Positions 20,270-31,398 of a stretch of DNA of 64,000 nt are shown here, one piece after another (the stretch's first letter is position 1; every line of letters begins with the position of its first letter). Made by a program: the position numbers and the translations under genes. A model generated the notes under the pieces. The model was not told the origin of the DNA. It ran no database searches and saw only the letters and a list, made by a program, of their open reading frames with translations. Source of the DNA: Cytospora piceicola (lineage: Eukaryota; Ascomycota; Sordariomycetes; Diaporthales; Cytosporaceae); assembly GCA_023375675.1 (NCBI GenBank), contig JALQBC010000042.1, forward strand, positions 248,001 through 312,000, written 5' to 3'.

Positions 20270-20357
20270 GGGGCGCATGCACGCTGCGCCCCATGTCCAA
20301 AAAAAAAACAAAACGGCAAAAAAACAAAAAGGAAACCCCTATCCAGACTCGTAGGGG
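20270..20357. other. Two inverted repeats and A-runs downstream of the calcineurin B stop
   Basis: The first is a perfect 8-bp palindrome (GGGGCGCA at 20270-20277, TGCGCCCC at 20285-20292, 7-nt loop). The second has 6-bp arms (CCCCTA at 20336-20341, TAGGGG at 20352-20357). Between them lie A-runs that read as U-runs in the calcineurin B transcript. They lie in the expected 3' untranslated region of that gene. Any role in 3' end formation is speculation. Confidence 0.5.
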
Positions 20358-20383
20358 CTCTCCTCCGTACGTCGCTTTTTTCT

Positions 20384-21216
20384 TTAGAAATGATCCAGCG
20401 TCATGCTCATGCTGACGTCCGTGTTCTCCACCATCTTGGTGAACTCCTCAAACGAGATCTTGCCGTCCTTGTCGAGGTCCGCCTCCATGATGGTCTTGTC
20501 CACGATCTGCTGCAGCTGCTGGTCCTTGAGGTTGGAGCCGACCATCATCTTGAGCACGATGAACAGCTCGCCGTTGCTGATGTAGCCGTCGCGGTCGATG
20601 TCGTAGACCTTGAAGGCGAACCGGAGCTTCTGCTCCTTATTGCCCTTGGAGCTGAAGGCCGACAGGCCCGACACGAACTCCTGGAAGTCGACGTTGCCGC
20701 CGCCGTCCTCGTCGAAGATGGCGATCATCCTGTGCGAAAGCGGCTGGCTGTTAGCGATTGACGCGATAATGTGGTGGGGGGTGTGAGCACGGCCGCCGAG
20801 GGCGGGAGTCGAACGTACCGGGTCGCAAGGGGGTTGGAGTTGATCTGGGGGAGGCTGAGAAACTCCTCCCGCTCGATGGTGCCAGAGTTGTCCTGTGAGC
20901 AGCGGATGTCAGTCACTTGCTCATGTCCACATCACGTAATGAAGACCCTCCCTCCCATTTCCGGAAAACGAACCTTGTCGAGCTTCATGAACCGCTTGCG
21001 AAGGCGGTCGACCTCCTCGCGGTCGACTGTGAGTCGCACTGTTAGCCGCCATTTCCCAAGGCACAAGGCTGGGCTGGGCACGCAGGCTCCTGCGCCTCCC
21101 GCATCCGCACCAGGCTGTCGCCGTCTATCTGACGGCGAGGCCTTGTGGTCTCAATCGCACGTACAGTTGGTGCCCTGGACGATGTTGTCCAGGACGGAGC
21201 TAGGTTGGTTGCCCAT
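20384..21216 (-). CDS. CNB1: Calcineurin regulatory subunit B
   Basis: The exons in transcript order are 21216-21165, 21026-20974, 20892-20819 and 20729-20384, giving 174 residues, the usual length. This is the Ca2+-binding regulatory subunit of the protein phosphatase calcineurin, needed for stress and Ca2+ signalling. The start [20 protein letters not shown] carries an N-myristoylation glycine. Four EF-hands follow: [36 protein letters not shown] and [18 protein letters not shown] loops. The C-terminus is [10 protein letters not shown]. All calcium ligands appear intact. The introns lie within and between the first two EF-hands. Confidence 0.97.
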
Positions 21217-22864
21217 GGCCCAACAGTGTGTCTCAGCGCAGCCTTGGGGGATCGTCGTCGTCGTCGTCACAACACTGTTGATTCGGCGGTGCGTCTTGCG
21301 AATGACCCTACCACTGGCGCTGGTAACTCGTTGGGGCGGCTCGGTCGCGTGAAGGCCACTGGCTAGTTCGGAAAGTAGGGAATGACTTCTGTCAGATGGC
21401 GAAGGGAAGGGGGGGATTTCGATAATCCCAGGGTTCAACAAGGAGAAGGGTGAAATGGAGACAACTGGTCTGGCTGTGTCCCCGTATCGCCCCCGTATCG
21501 CGGGCCCGCCAACTTATCGCCGGTGGCGTTTGGCCCGTTTGCGTTAGCGTGGTGGGTGCTGGCGTGGAAGTGCTGCCAGCAAATCCATGGATCTGGAGGC
21601 CCAGATGGCCCCAGGGTTGTAGGCGGTCACTGGCGGTATTGGTAAACTTGGACAGTACGGTCAACTGCCCACAGGTGGGTTAAGCAAGTAGGTAGGTACT
21701 TAAGTAGCGGGGCAGGCAGGCATGTGACAGCATTTGAGCTCAAATATAACAACACCATCAGTTGACCAACTTTGGTTATTATAACTGGAAGTTGAACTTC
21801 ACCATTTAGGGAACGATACAGAAAACAAAGGGTTGGACTGCACTTGTCATAGGTCCAAAAGCAGACATCAATATGTAAAGCTTCTTTTCAATTTGAGTTC
21901 CATGGTCATTGACAATTTTAATTAACTCTGCAAAAAGTCAAAGGTATAAATACTTAACTTGAACTTGATTGCAGTTCGTCAGTCTATTTATCATCTTCTA
22001 GCAACCTTGAATAAGCAGCAGGGTCGCACCTGCAGTGCACTGAACTGGAAAAGAACAAACAAGATGCAGTAGGTTGGTTCAGTATAGTAGCTTAAAGCTG
22101 TTAGTAAGTGATGGAAAATCAAAATACAATAGCCCCTTGTTGAAGCTAGAAGCGAGACGGAACCAATAAGCACCACACCAAACCGTTGTATTGCCCATCT
22201 AGGATCTTCTTTTGTTGAAGAACATGGCTAAATTTTGGCGCCCTTCCCCCTAGTTATTCATCCATTTCATCATCAGCACCATACATAGTAGCGCTAGAAC
22301 CGTTTGCAGCTATGGGCACCTGCTTACGTGGGTCGGGACACGGCACGGCACAGCAAACACAGCAGCATCAGCTAATTAATGCCAACTTTTTGCAGTGCCC
22401 AGGTGAGCGAAGCCCGACCCTGCCCGAAACCACCCCCCCCCCTTCTGTACCCCCCTTCTGCGGCTTCCAGGCTTTCCCAGCACTTTGACCACCACCACCA
22501 ACCTTGGAACACAAGACCTTTACCGCAGCCCAGCACATTCCAATCTGCAGCCAATTACCACCAGCTCCCACCCGCTTTTTGCACGGCCTGAACAGCAACC
22601 ACAGAGGGCAAAGTTTTCACAACGCCTAAAGTGGTGACAACCGAGTGCAACAACATCGAGATTTCTACCCATCAGAATCGCCCATTAACCACGGTTTTCC
22701 ATCGCAAAAAGTCGGAAACCCGTTTTCGCATGATATCTTCCATGACATAGTCAATTTTCAGAGCGGTTTTCCGCCGCCGTTTCGCTGTTTTAGCAACCCT
22801 CCGACCCTACCACCCCCCACCCAGCCTCACCCAGGCTTCACTCCACTGCAATCAACGTGTCATC
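21217..22864. promoter_or_regulatory. Divergent upstream region of calcineurin B and EPL1
   Basis: This 1.65-kb spacer has an AT-rich centre (about 21720-22200) and a GC-rich calcineurin B side. On the EPL1 side it has a long C/A-rich leader with a C8 homopolymer near 22433. No RNA gene or ORF with recognisable content was found. Confidence 0.5.
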
Positions 22865-24811
22865 ATGGCCACACGGAAGGTCCGCGTCAAAAAGCTCAAC
22901 GTCAAACAGCCACTTTCCATACTCAAGGAGGAGGAAATTGACAGGACTGAATATGAACACCTCACTCAAGAACTACAAGTCGCTACTGGTGTTGAGGCAG
23001 GTGAAGAGAATGTACGTATCACGTGACATGCACGTGACCCCTGGTCCCCCCCTTCCCGCATTCGGCCGTTACCGCCGAGCCCAGCAAGACACTCGCTCAC
23101 CTTACTCGCCCGCCTTGACTCGACTCACCTTGGTCACTCACCTTGGTCACTCACCTTACTTACTGACCCCTGACAGGAATACCATTTACAAGTCCTCCTA
23201 AGGACAGCCGGCCAACAAGCAGACAATGAAATCCCTGTGCCACCACCTCAGGAGACTTCTGGTTCCGTCTCATTTGATGAGCTTTACCACCGGAAATATT
23301 CCGAGACTGCATCCTATGTCCGTTTTAGTCAGACTGTGGAAGAATGCATAGAACAGACTGCTGCTTCGTATGACATGACCGAGGACGACGATGAGTTCCT
23401 CAAAGACTACAATGCGAGACGGCCCTCTGCCCAGCGGCTTTCCGAAGATGACTTCGAGAGACTCATGGACGTCTTCGAGGAATCAGCCGCCCACCAGACC
23501 CCTTTCGCAGCCGTGGACAAGACCATATTGCCCTACGACAATATGGTCTATGGGATCAATGGGCTTTCCGATTCTGCCAAGCTGTTGCCGCATGCAAAAG
23601 AGATGTATGGGCACTGGAAATCCCGTCGACTGGCTCTGGGTAACGGCCCGCTCCATGCCGCCCTGAAGTTTGAGACACACCAGGACAGCGACGACATGGA
23701 CCCCTATGTCTGCTTCAGGCGGAGAGAGGTTCGGCAAACCCGCAAGACCCGGGCGAGGGATGTCCAGAGCGCCGACAAGCTCAAACGCCTTCGTAGAGAG
23801 TTGGAGGACGGGCGTCAACTCATCCTCTTGTCTCATGAGCGTGAGCTCCAAAAGCGAGACCTGCTTCGCGTGGATAAGCACATCTTCGAGAAGAGGGCCC
23901 AGGTCAAGGAAATGAAGATCCGACTCGGCATCAAGGGCGACGATAACGACCTGATTAACCAGAAGGTGAGCTTGCGCCCGACGACATCCTTCGCCGACCC
24001 TGCTAACCCCAGCCAGGAGCCACCCAAGAAGAAGCCCTCAGAGGCACCAGCTGCACAAAGACCAGCGGGTCCCGGGGCCATCCGGTTGCAGCAAGCACGT
24101 CCCCTTGGATCAACGGACATGGACCTGCTTCACCTGGAACAGAAGCTTGCCAGGCAGAACGAGGATCTGCGTAATGATGTTTTGGTCAAGATCCAGAATC
24201 ACCACAATTGGAACAGGAACCACGTGGACCTCACCAAGGGTCCCCTGCCACCAGCTCCTAGCCCGTCCAGCCAGCAGCCGAGCTTCAGAGCGGCCCAGGC
24301 ACAGTATCTGTTGACGCCGCCGGCCAGTAGTGCATCCGCAGAGTCGATGGAGGAGCCCACGCCGATGGACCTCGATGATGTCGTACCTTCAGCAGTGTTC
24401 CAGTTCAAGGGAGCCCCGATAGACGAAGAACACCCACCGCAGATGCTGGCGTACCGTCGTCGTATTGGTCGCCTGAACCGGTTGTGGATCGACAGGCGAC
24501 CAATGAAGACTGTTCTTTCACCGAAAGACGACGCGGAGTCGGATCGGTGGAAGTATGACCAGGATGACAGCGATGACGAGGTAGCGGCGTACGAGGTCGA
24601 CCCGTATGATACTCGCTGTATCAGGTTCAGAGCGAGCATCCCGCTGTCGAACCAAGATCCTAGGCGTCATCCACGGCCACTGGTGCAGGCGCAGGCGCAG
24701 CTCGAGGCACAGGCGGCCGCGAGCGCTGCCATACAGGCTGTCGCCGGTGGACAGTCACATCCACCGGGGCCACCCAAACCTCCACCCCCTGTACAAAAAC
24801 AGGAGAGCTGA
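22865..24811 (+). CDS. EPL1: Enhancer of polycomb-like protein 1 (NuA4 acetyltransferase subunit)
   Basis: The exons are 22865-23011 and 23177-24811, giving 593 residues. EPL1 anchors the catalytic Piccolo module (Esa1-Epl1-Yng2) of the NuA4 histone H4/H2A acetyltransferase. The N-terminus MATRKVRVKKLNVKQPLSIL and the EPcA region with YHRKYSETASYVRFSQTVEE, YDMTEDDDEFLKDYN and PVYVCFRRRE-like DPYVCFRRREVRQTRKTRA are diagnostic. The C-terminal half is Pro/Gln/Ala-rich and variable. The 165-nt intron holds two CACGTG boxes and a short tandem repeat. The first exon encodes exactly 49 codons (phase 0). Confidence 0.96.
23019..23165 (+). repeat. CACGTG pair and CTCACCTTGGTCA tandem repeat inside the EPL1 intron
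   Basis: TCACGTGA (23019-23026) and CACGTG (23031-23036) lie just inside the 5' end of the intron. Its 3' half has two to three imperfect copies of a 13-bp CTCACCTTGGTCA unit (about 23125-23160), ending in a CTGAC branch site and the CAG acceptor at 23176. CACGTG is the core bound by bHLH factors of the Cbf1/USF type. Confidence 0.55.
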
Positions 24812-26572
24812 AGAATGTCTCTCGACCCCCCCCCCCTCTCTTATTACCTCTGGTCTGATACTTCTGGCTTTGTATACCCCTTTTAGTTGCTGCAAGAGCA
24901 TTTGGCGTTGGCTTGATTGTTGGTTTTTGGAGCATGGTTGGCATGGCGGATTGTATATATAGCCTCTGTAAAGTAGAATCAGGAGGACCGGGGCGGGTCA
25001 GAAGGAGATAGAGAAGGGGATCGAGTGCGCAGCACCATCTGATGCATGTCGGGAGGACACCAGGTTCTGAGACCCAATGTCAAGTCAAGCAAGGCCGTAT
25101 TGTGCCTTTGACCTCCACTCCACGCCAAGATTTGCCGCCCGTTGCAAGTGATCTTGATCGTGACTTGTCGTGGCTCGTATTTGCTGGAGTACCCGGAGGC
25201 GGTCAGACTGCTGCAGTTGTCCTTCGGCTTTGATGGTGAGCTTACCAGCAGGCCGACTAGACGCCGAGTTCTCCCCGGCGTCTTCACGGCAGGGCAATTG
25301 GGTTCCCAAGATGCCGCTGCCGGCTCGCAAGCGGTGCAATAGAGACGCAAACGTCAAGACGGACGAGGCGGCCGTTGCCAACGTAGCCCTGGAAGGCATC
25401 GCCTCTCTCTCTCCATCATCTGACCACGAGGTTGCACCGACATCTGCAGGCTGTGTTCGCCCGGGAGTGTGGAGGGAATCCCCGAGACATACTGTACAAG
25501 TACAGATCCTGTCCGAGGGCTGGAGAAAACAGACGGAGGGACAGGGAGGAGAGCTTTGGAAGGGCAAGACAGGAAGACAGGATCTCCAGGAGAACAATGT
25601 GGATATCGTGGGAGGAGAAAGAAAGGATTGTGGTAGCAGAAGAATGGAGACCGAACGGCGACAGGGGTGCGGGCTTGGGGGGGGGGGGAGGAGGATTTAT
25701 TGTGTAAGCGAGGAAGAGAAGAGATGACGGGTCTTGTGGGCTGGGATGGCACTGGCTTCTGCCGCCTGGCGAATGGCAGATGGCAAATGGGGCACCTGGC
25801 TTGCAGGCCGGGGGGACTGGGGGGGAGGAGGGCCTTATGTAAGGCACAGGCGTGACGGGCAGGGCAGGGCAGCGTGGGCTCTGGGTGTGCACGGGCCTCA
25901 GGTGCCCTACAATATAGTGGCTTGATAGTGTTGATAGTGGTAGGTATCCTGAACAGATACAGGCTGCATTGCGTACTACCTACCTAGGTAGGTTCAGTAT
26001 TCAAAAGGGATAATGGCGAGACTACCTGAGTAGGTGGTACCTTTCCTGAGAAGACGTTGGCGGTGAACGTATCACCTATATCATTAAGGTGTGTTCCTTC
26101 TCGGCAGCAGGCAGCGGGACCCCTGGAAAAATGCAACAATCCCATTGCCTTCAGCCCTTCCCGTCTGCCGGTACATTGTCATCAGTACCTGCTGGCTGGC
26201 AATCCTGACCCCGCCCCCACTTGTTTTTGGTATCGTGGACGACTTCATATGCTTCCGGTGAGGAGGACATACAGCTGTGACGACTTCACCTTCAACCCTC
26301 TTTCCCCTTCATTGTAAAACATGCCCACGGCACAACACTGTTCACTGTTCTTGTGACCACAACACCTAGCCGACCCTTCAATACAGTCAACGGAGGTTTG
26401 ACAAGCTCTTCAACACCTTGAGAGAAACAAACTCGACCAACCGAACCGTCCAACAATTTGGTCTTCCTCCTCCTCCTCACCACCACCACCCAACCTCCGC
26501 AGCCCCTCTCCGGCTAAAACTCCTCCGAGTAACAAAGCAACAATAGCTACAACAACGACACCAACAACCAAA
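24812..26572. other. 1.76-kb spacer between EPL1 and KAE1
   Basis: It holds the EPL1 3' region (a C9 run near 24828), a GGGA/GGAG-rich segment at 25500-25860 with a G-run at about 25679-25689, one TACCTAGGTA palindrome (25981-25990), and a CA/CAAC-rich KAE1 leader (26470-26570). Long overlapping readings exist on both strands around 25085-25890, but none has recognisable content. Confidence 0.5.
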
Positions 26573-27703
26573 ATGTCCCCCTCACAAGAACCCCCCCAGA
26601 AGAAACGCCTCCTAGCCCTGGGCTGCGAAGGCAGCGCCAACAAGCTAGGCGTGGGCGTCATCTCGCACGCCCTGCCCCTGCCCCCCGTCCCCAGCAGCAC
26701 GCAGCCGTCGGCCGAGGTCCTCTCCAACATCCGGCACACGTACAACGCGCCCCCGGGCGCCGGCTTCCTCCCCAAGGACACGGCGGCGCACCACCGCGCC
26801 CGGTTCTGCAGCGTCGCCCTCGAGGCCCTCCGCGTCGCCGGCGTGCGGGACCCCGGCGCCGAGGTCGACTGCGTCGCCTACACCCGCGGGCCCGGCATGG
26901 GCGGGCCCCTCACGTCCGTGGCCGTCGGCGCGCGCACGCTGGCCCTCCTCTGGGGCAAGGGCGGCGCCATGGTCGGCGTGAACCACTGCGTCGGCCACAT
27001 CGAGATGGGCCGCTCCGTCACGGGCGCCGGCAACCCCGTCGTGCTCTACGTGTCGGGCGGCAACACCCAGGTCATCGCCTACGCCGAGCAGCGGTACCGC
27101 ATCTTCGGCGAGGCCCTCGATATCGCCGTCGGCAACTGCCTCGACCGCTTCGCCCGCACCCTCGTCATCCCCAACGACCCCGCCCCCGGCTACAACATCG
27201 AGGTGCTGGCCCGCGCCAGCGCCGGCGCCGTCCTGCACGACCTGCCCTACGCCGTCAAGGGCATGGACTGCTCCTTCAGCGGCATCCTGGCCAAGGTGGA
27301 CGACCTCGCGGCGCAGATGCGCGCCGGGCGCAAGGTCACGACCGCCGAGGGCAGGGAGGTCGAGATCACCAAGGAGGACCTCTGCTTCAGCCTGCAGGAG
27401 ACCGTGTTCGCCATGCTGGTGGAGATCACGGAGCGCGCCATGGCCCACGTCGGCAGCCAGCAGGTCATGATCGTCGGCGGCGTGGGGTCCAACGTCAGGC
27501 TGCAGGAGATGATGGGCGCCATGGCGAGGGACCGCGGCGGGAGCGTGTATGCGACGGATGAGAGGTTCTGCATCGACAACGGCATCATGATTGCGCATGC
27601 CGGCCTGCTCGCGTACGAGTCTGGATTCCGGACGCCCTTGGAGGACACCACTGTCACGCAGCGCTTCCGGACTGATGAGGTGCACGTCAAGTGGAGGGAC
27701 TGA
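26573..27703 (+). CDS. KAE1: tRNA N6-adenosine threonylcarbamoyltransferase (KEOPS subunit KAE1)
   Basis: This intronless gene encodes 376 residues. Kae1/OSGEP is the catalytic subunit of the KEOPS/EKC complex, which makes t6A37 in ANN-decoding tRNAs. The ASKHA fold is clear: [15 protein letters not shown] at the start, [10 protein letters not shown], the Fe-binding HxxxH (His138 and His142 in [11 protein letters not shown]), [22 protein letters not shown], the PAPGYNIE loop, the [10 protein letters not shown] phosphate site and the distal [10 protein letters not shown]. Third codon positions are almost all G or C, more so than in the neighbours; with no intron this gives long antisense readings that are not genes. 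Confidence 0.97.
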   Translation: MSPSQEPPQKKRLLALGCEGSANKLGVGVISHALPLPPVPSSTQPSAEVLSNIRHTYNAPPGAGFLPKDTAAHHRARFCSVALEALRVAGVRDPGAEVDCVAYTRGPGMGGPLTSVAVGARTLALLWGKGGAMVGVNHCVGHIEMGRSVTGAGNPVVLYVSGGNTQVIAYAEQRYRIFGEALDIAVGNCLDRFARTLVIPNDPAPGYNIEVLARASAGAVLHDLPYAVKGMDCSFSGILAKVDDLAAQMRAGRKVTTAEGREVEITKEDLCFSLQETVFAMLVEITERAMAHVGSQQVMIVGGVGSNVRLQEMMGAMARDRGGSVYATDERFCIDNGIMIAHAGLLAYESGFRTPLEDTTVTQRFRTDEVHVKWRD

Positions 27704-28275
27704 ACTCCTCTGGTGGGCTCTGGGACAGGCACGAGCTTCCGTTTCACACGAGGCAGGTCACTACAATGACTCTTACGGCAACATTCTTCAGCACCACAAA
27801 TCAAAATCAACAACATGGATGTGTTAAGATTCCCAAAATGAGCAATGGGGCCCAGGCCATCGAGAAGGTCGGCGGACGCAAATGCTGTCTTCTCTTCATC
27901 TATTGTCTTTTAGGGGAATATCTACCTCGGGCACTGCCCTTATGGGTGGTATAGTCCATGGTAGTCTCCACATTGACAATGGGCAGCCTCTCCGTGGGAT
28001 GTTTCCTTGTCGACAAGGGGGTGGGTAGCCGTATGTGAGACGGATGCACTGATGTGATGATGAGATTCCCTTGATGGCTCCCGGATATATTCCCGTTCGA
28101 CACAACGAAGTCCAGGGTGTTACAGCCGGTAAAACCTTTTCCGTCCCTCCCTTAATGAGAGCCGCCAACCGGGGAGGCTTTCAAGGATATACAGCCGCCA
28201 CCTGACGGTTGTTACGCCCCACGCCGTTCAAATAGAGGAATACCGTGATTACGGGGACTCCAGCGAGGATTCATC
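27704..28275. other. Convergent 3' region between KAE1 and the AMPK beta gene
   Basis: This 570-bp spacer contains the two 3' untranslated regions. No gene, RNA or repeat is recognised. Confidence 0.45.
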
Positions 28276-29919
28276 CTAGTCATGTCCAGGCACTGGTTTG
28301 TACATAATTGTGGTCACGTACTACCCGAATAGTCAGCAATCTTCGACAGCTCGCTCGCGGCCGGGCGTTCAAACTCACCTTGTCTCTGTATCTCGTGGTA
28401 GCCGACACCGCCAGGTTGCCGTTCTTGATGCTGCTCGTGGCAAGGTGGTTCAGGGTGGTATGGTTCGGCATGTTGAGGACGCTGTTGTCGTCCTTCATCA
28501 GAGTAGCAGCATTCAGGATCGGTTTCGAGAGGAAACCTGGCAGGCTGGGGGGATTAGGGAGCTTCTCGATGGCGGCGGCGGCGGCTTGCGCCACAAGCGA
28601 GTCCTCTGGCTCATTTTCATAGTCGTACAGGTACTGCGGCCACACCCGGGAGAAGGATTCGACGGGGAGTACGGGCTTATCCCTCCGCTGTTTGGCCTCG
28701 GCCTCCTTCGCCTCGGCAAGCTGTCTGTCCTTCTTCTCTTGGGGTGTGGCAGCCTCCTCTTGTGGGGCAGAGGGTACATCATCCGGGCTGATCTCGATGT
28801 AATTGACTAGGTTGTTGCCAAAATCGACCGTGGTGGGCAGATCTGGCGATGTCTGCATGTTGTTGTCCACCAAGAACCGTACGTGATGTGTGCCAGGTAG
28901 AACATTGATTGTAGTAGCAAAGACACCTGGTTGACCCTCACTAAACGCTTTCAAGTCAGTATATCAGGTGTTTTCGAAAAAGAATAGTGGACTGCACGAT
29001 GCACGCACGTCCGGGTATCGCAACGACGGCGGACCTTCTAGAATCCGCTCGCCAACCACCCCACCAGAGGGAATAGAGCTTACACTGGATGGAGCCTCTG
29101 CTTGCGATTCCATTGGAATATGGTTCCCGTCACATAGACCCTTTCTCCTCCTCGAGTCCACTCTAGCCGGGTGGGCACGGTCGGCCTCGTCTTGTCCACG
29201 CGCAGCTCGTCGGCGTCATCCTCGTCTACGGTCGTGGTGCTCAGGGTGGACGACTTCCTCGCTATGTTGCTGCTATCCTCGCCGGACAGGTCGACAGCAT
29301 CCACGGGGTCCCCTATGTCCTCGGGCGCGGTGATGGGCGACCCGGGCGTGTGTACCTCCTCTTCGATCGGCAGGGGCATTCTAGGCGGCCTGGAAATGAA
29401 GGACATGTCGGTCACGCTGCCGTGGGGGTAGATGCCGTTGTCGCTCGAGTCGAAGGGCGACAGCGGTGATGTCGGCTCGGCGGGCGCTGTTGCTGCTGAG
29501 ACGGCGGAAGAGTCTTTGTTCGGGTTGGGCACGTCGACTGGCTTGCTCGGCGCCGTCTCCGAGGCCAACCTGTCGCGGGCGGCGGGTACGGGCACGGGAA
29601 GCACGGGCTTCGGATCTATCGGTTTGGGGGCCAGGCCGGTGGTACCAGACTTAGTGGAGCCGACTGGCGATGCGGCCAGAGAGGTGATGGGCAGGGCCTG
29701 GGAGTTCTTGATGTCGGTGGAGCCTTGTGCCTGGGCTAGCGATGCTTGTGCGGGAGCGGCAGCGCCGTGGTTGTGCATGCCAATGGGCGGCCTTGACGAG
29801 GTGCTCTTCTGGTGGTGGTGGTCTCCTCTCTCTCTGGGGAAGGATTGCTGTTGTTGTCTTGCGGAACCACTGGAGGGAGTGGGGGTCGCATGCTTGGACG
29901 TGGAGGGGTTGTTCCCCAT
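28276..29919 (-). CDS. AMPK/SNF1 complex beta subunit (SIP2/GAL83 type)
   Basis: The exons in transcript order are 29919-29084, 28940-28379 and 28320-28276, giving 480 residues. This is the scaffold of the SNF1 kinase, which controls use of alternative carbon sources. I chose the ATG at 29919 (MGNNPSTSKH) because Gly2 is a myristoylation site, as in other beta subunits; an upstream in-frame ATG at 29994 would bury it. The first 240 residues are low-complexity Ser/Thr/Pro. Around residues 250-330 comes the glycogen-binding CBM48: ERVYVTGTIFQWNRKQRLHP, joined by the first intron to VEGQPGVFATTINVLPGTHH. The C-terminal ASC domain has WPQYLYDYENEPED, LPNPPSLPGFLSKPIL and HTTLNHLATSSIKNG, ending in the 15-codon exon YVTTIMYKPVPGHD. 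Confidence 0.95.
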
Positions 29920-30478
29920 GGCTGGTAAGTTCGTCGTCCGCGTGGGACGGCGGCAAGGGGGGAGTCGAGAAAAAGGAAAGACGGATGTAGACAAGGGCCA
30001 CTTTTGGATCAGATGATGGGATTTTAGTTCATTTCTTGATGATCAGCTGAAGAAGCCAGGGCTGACGGGTCAGGGGGGGGGGGAGAGAAAGGCAGTCTGG
30101 CAGTCTGGCAGTCTGGTAGTCAGGCAGGGACAGGCAGGAGTCGAGGAGGTCCGAGGGTTGGAAGAGCGTCGCAAGTTAGGTTTGTTGGTTTGGTGGGTGG
30201 TCTGGACTGTCTGGACTGTCTGGGTTGTCTGGTCGAGGTTTGATTGACACGGGAAAGCTACCCTGCATTGCAGATGCCAGAATGCCCCAATCTTTGGTCC
30301 GTTCCCCGGATTGGCCTTGAATAAAGTTGGGAAGCCAGGAAGCTTACAACGCAACGCCACACCACGGACCAGTTAAAAGTGTCGGGGCTGGGATCGGAGA
30401 GAGATACCTCGGAGGGGGGAGTGAAGCCGTCGCAGAGAGGAGAGAGGGGCAAAAAGGATGATTCGATAGTCGAGTCTC
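29920..30478. promoter_or_regulatory. Upstream region of the AMPK beta gene with TCTGG-type tandem repeats
   Basis: This region has a G-run at about 30073-30082, then three 10-bp CAGTCTGGCA-like units (about 30091-30122) and a TCTGGACTG-type repeat (about 30199-30235). These are short simple repeats 170-320 bp upstream of the start. Confidence 0.55.
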
Positions 30479-31398
30479 GAAACTACCTAGGTAGATAAGT
30501 ACCTACTATGTAGATACAGTAGAAAGGCCTTGGCTTTCTTTTGGTTCGTTGACTCGGCTGCGGAGATGTTCAGAGTCAAGCTCCTTCTCTTTACCTACCA
30601 TACCGCGGCGCTGATTATTTTGAAAACGCCTAAGGCACGCTGCCTTGGCTAGAAACTGTGGCTGATTGAACTTGAAACGGAAAGACCGTTTTTAAACACG
30701 TAGGACCGTTTCTAGACTTGAACATATCTTAGGTCATCAAAATCATTTCAAGGTCTAAACTGTTTCTAGGTACCTCGATTAATTCGTACCTCGATTATTT
30801 CGTACTTCGATCGTTTCGTTACCTATATTATTTTCAGATACCTAAATGTAGAGATCTCGGCTAGGGATGAAGTTTTACCGTTCGAGAGTAACTTACTTAG
30901 TCTACCTACGTAGCTACTTTAAGGTCTAAAGGTCTTAATGGTCTGTCTTAATAGTCTGTCTTGATGGTCTGTCTTGATGGTCTTGATCTTGATGGTCTTG
31001 ATCTGGATGGTCTTGATGGTCTTGATGATCTTAGAGGGAAGGTCTTGAAGGGAAGGTCTTGAGGTTGCTGCCTTGAGATCTTGAATGGTTAGAAGGCATC
31101 TGGTAGGAAGGTACCTGGTGAGAAGGCACCTGGTGGGAAGGCACCGTAGTAACCTGAAACCTTAGAAGGCACCTGGTACCTAGGTACTTAAGAATTTAGA
31201 GACCATTTTAAAGCGAAGGGACCATTTCAGAGTAAGTAACCATTTCAGAGTAAAGTAACTATTTCAGCATAGTGAATAATACCTGACTGAACTTAGGGCC
31301 AAAACCGTTTTAGAGCACGTAAACGGTACCTCTGAGCGTTTTCAAAATAATCGTCGCCGCGGTATGGTACTTAAGTACTTAAGTACCTAGGTAGTTTC
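30479..31398. mobile_element. Inverted-repeat-bounded, non-coding element (MITE-like, decayed)
   Basis: The two ends are inverted copies. The outer arms of 15 bp (30479-30493 and 31384-31398; GAAACTACCTAGGTA) are identical. The inner arms of 34 bp (30596-30629 and 31336-31369) match at 32 positions and contain CCATACCGCGGCG and ATTATTTTGAAAACGC. In the left arm about 100 bp of unrelated sequence separates outer and inner parts; in the right arm the gap is 14 bp. The interior is AT-rich, has no ORF and is full of short tandem repeats. I found no clear target-site duplication. A non-autonomous DNA transposon relic fits best; a locally folded-back duplication is possible. Confidence 0.6.
30931..31180. 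repeat. Tandem repeats inside the inverted-repeat element
   Basis: Imperfect copies of TTGATGGTC(TGTC) fill about 30931-31031. Two GGGAAGGTCTTGA units follow at about 31036-31064, then three to four GAAGGCACCTGGTGG-like units at about 31088-31180. Neighbouring repeat types share the GGTCTTGA core and so look derived from one another. Confidence 0.7.

Larger units (their letters stand above)
18084..20383. other. 2.3-kb gene-poor spacer between aspartokinase and calcineurin B
   Basis: It contains the aspartokinase promoter (see separate entry), a C homopolymer at about 18732-18744 followed by a duplicated CTGTCCGGCCC segment, a P450 remnant (separate entry), a (TG)n run at about 19876-19894, and an A-rich block with hairpins at 20270-20357. 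No intact gene is seen. Confidence 0.6.

Noticed and set aside
25085..25892. Overlapping readings of 130-185 residues on both strands in the EPL1-KAE1 spacer
   Set aside because: No recognisable motif, low-complexity composition, and overlapping frames on both strands without intron support.
26645..27685. 346-residue minus-strand reading opposite KAE1
   Set aside because: It arises from the extreme G/C third positions of KAE1; the sequence is Ala/Gly/Val/His-rich with no domain.
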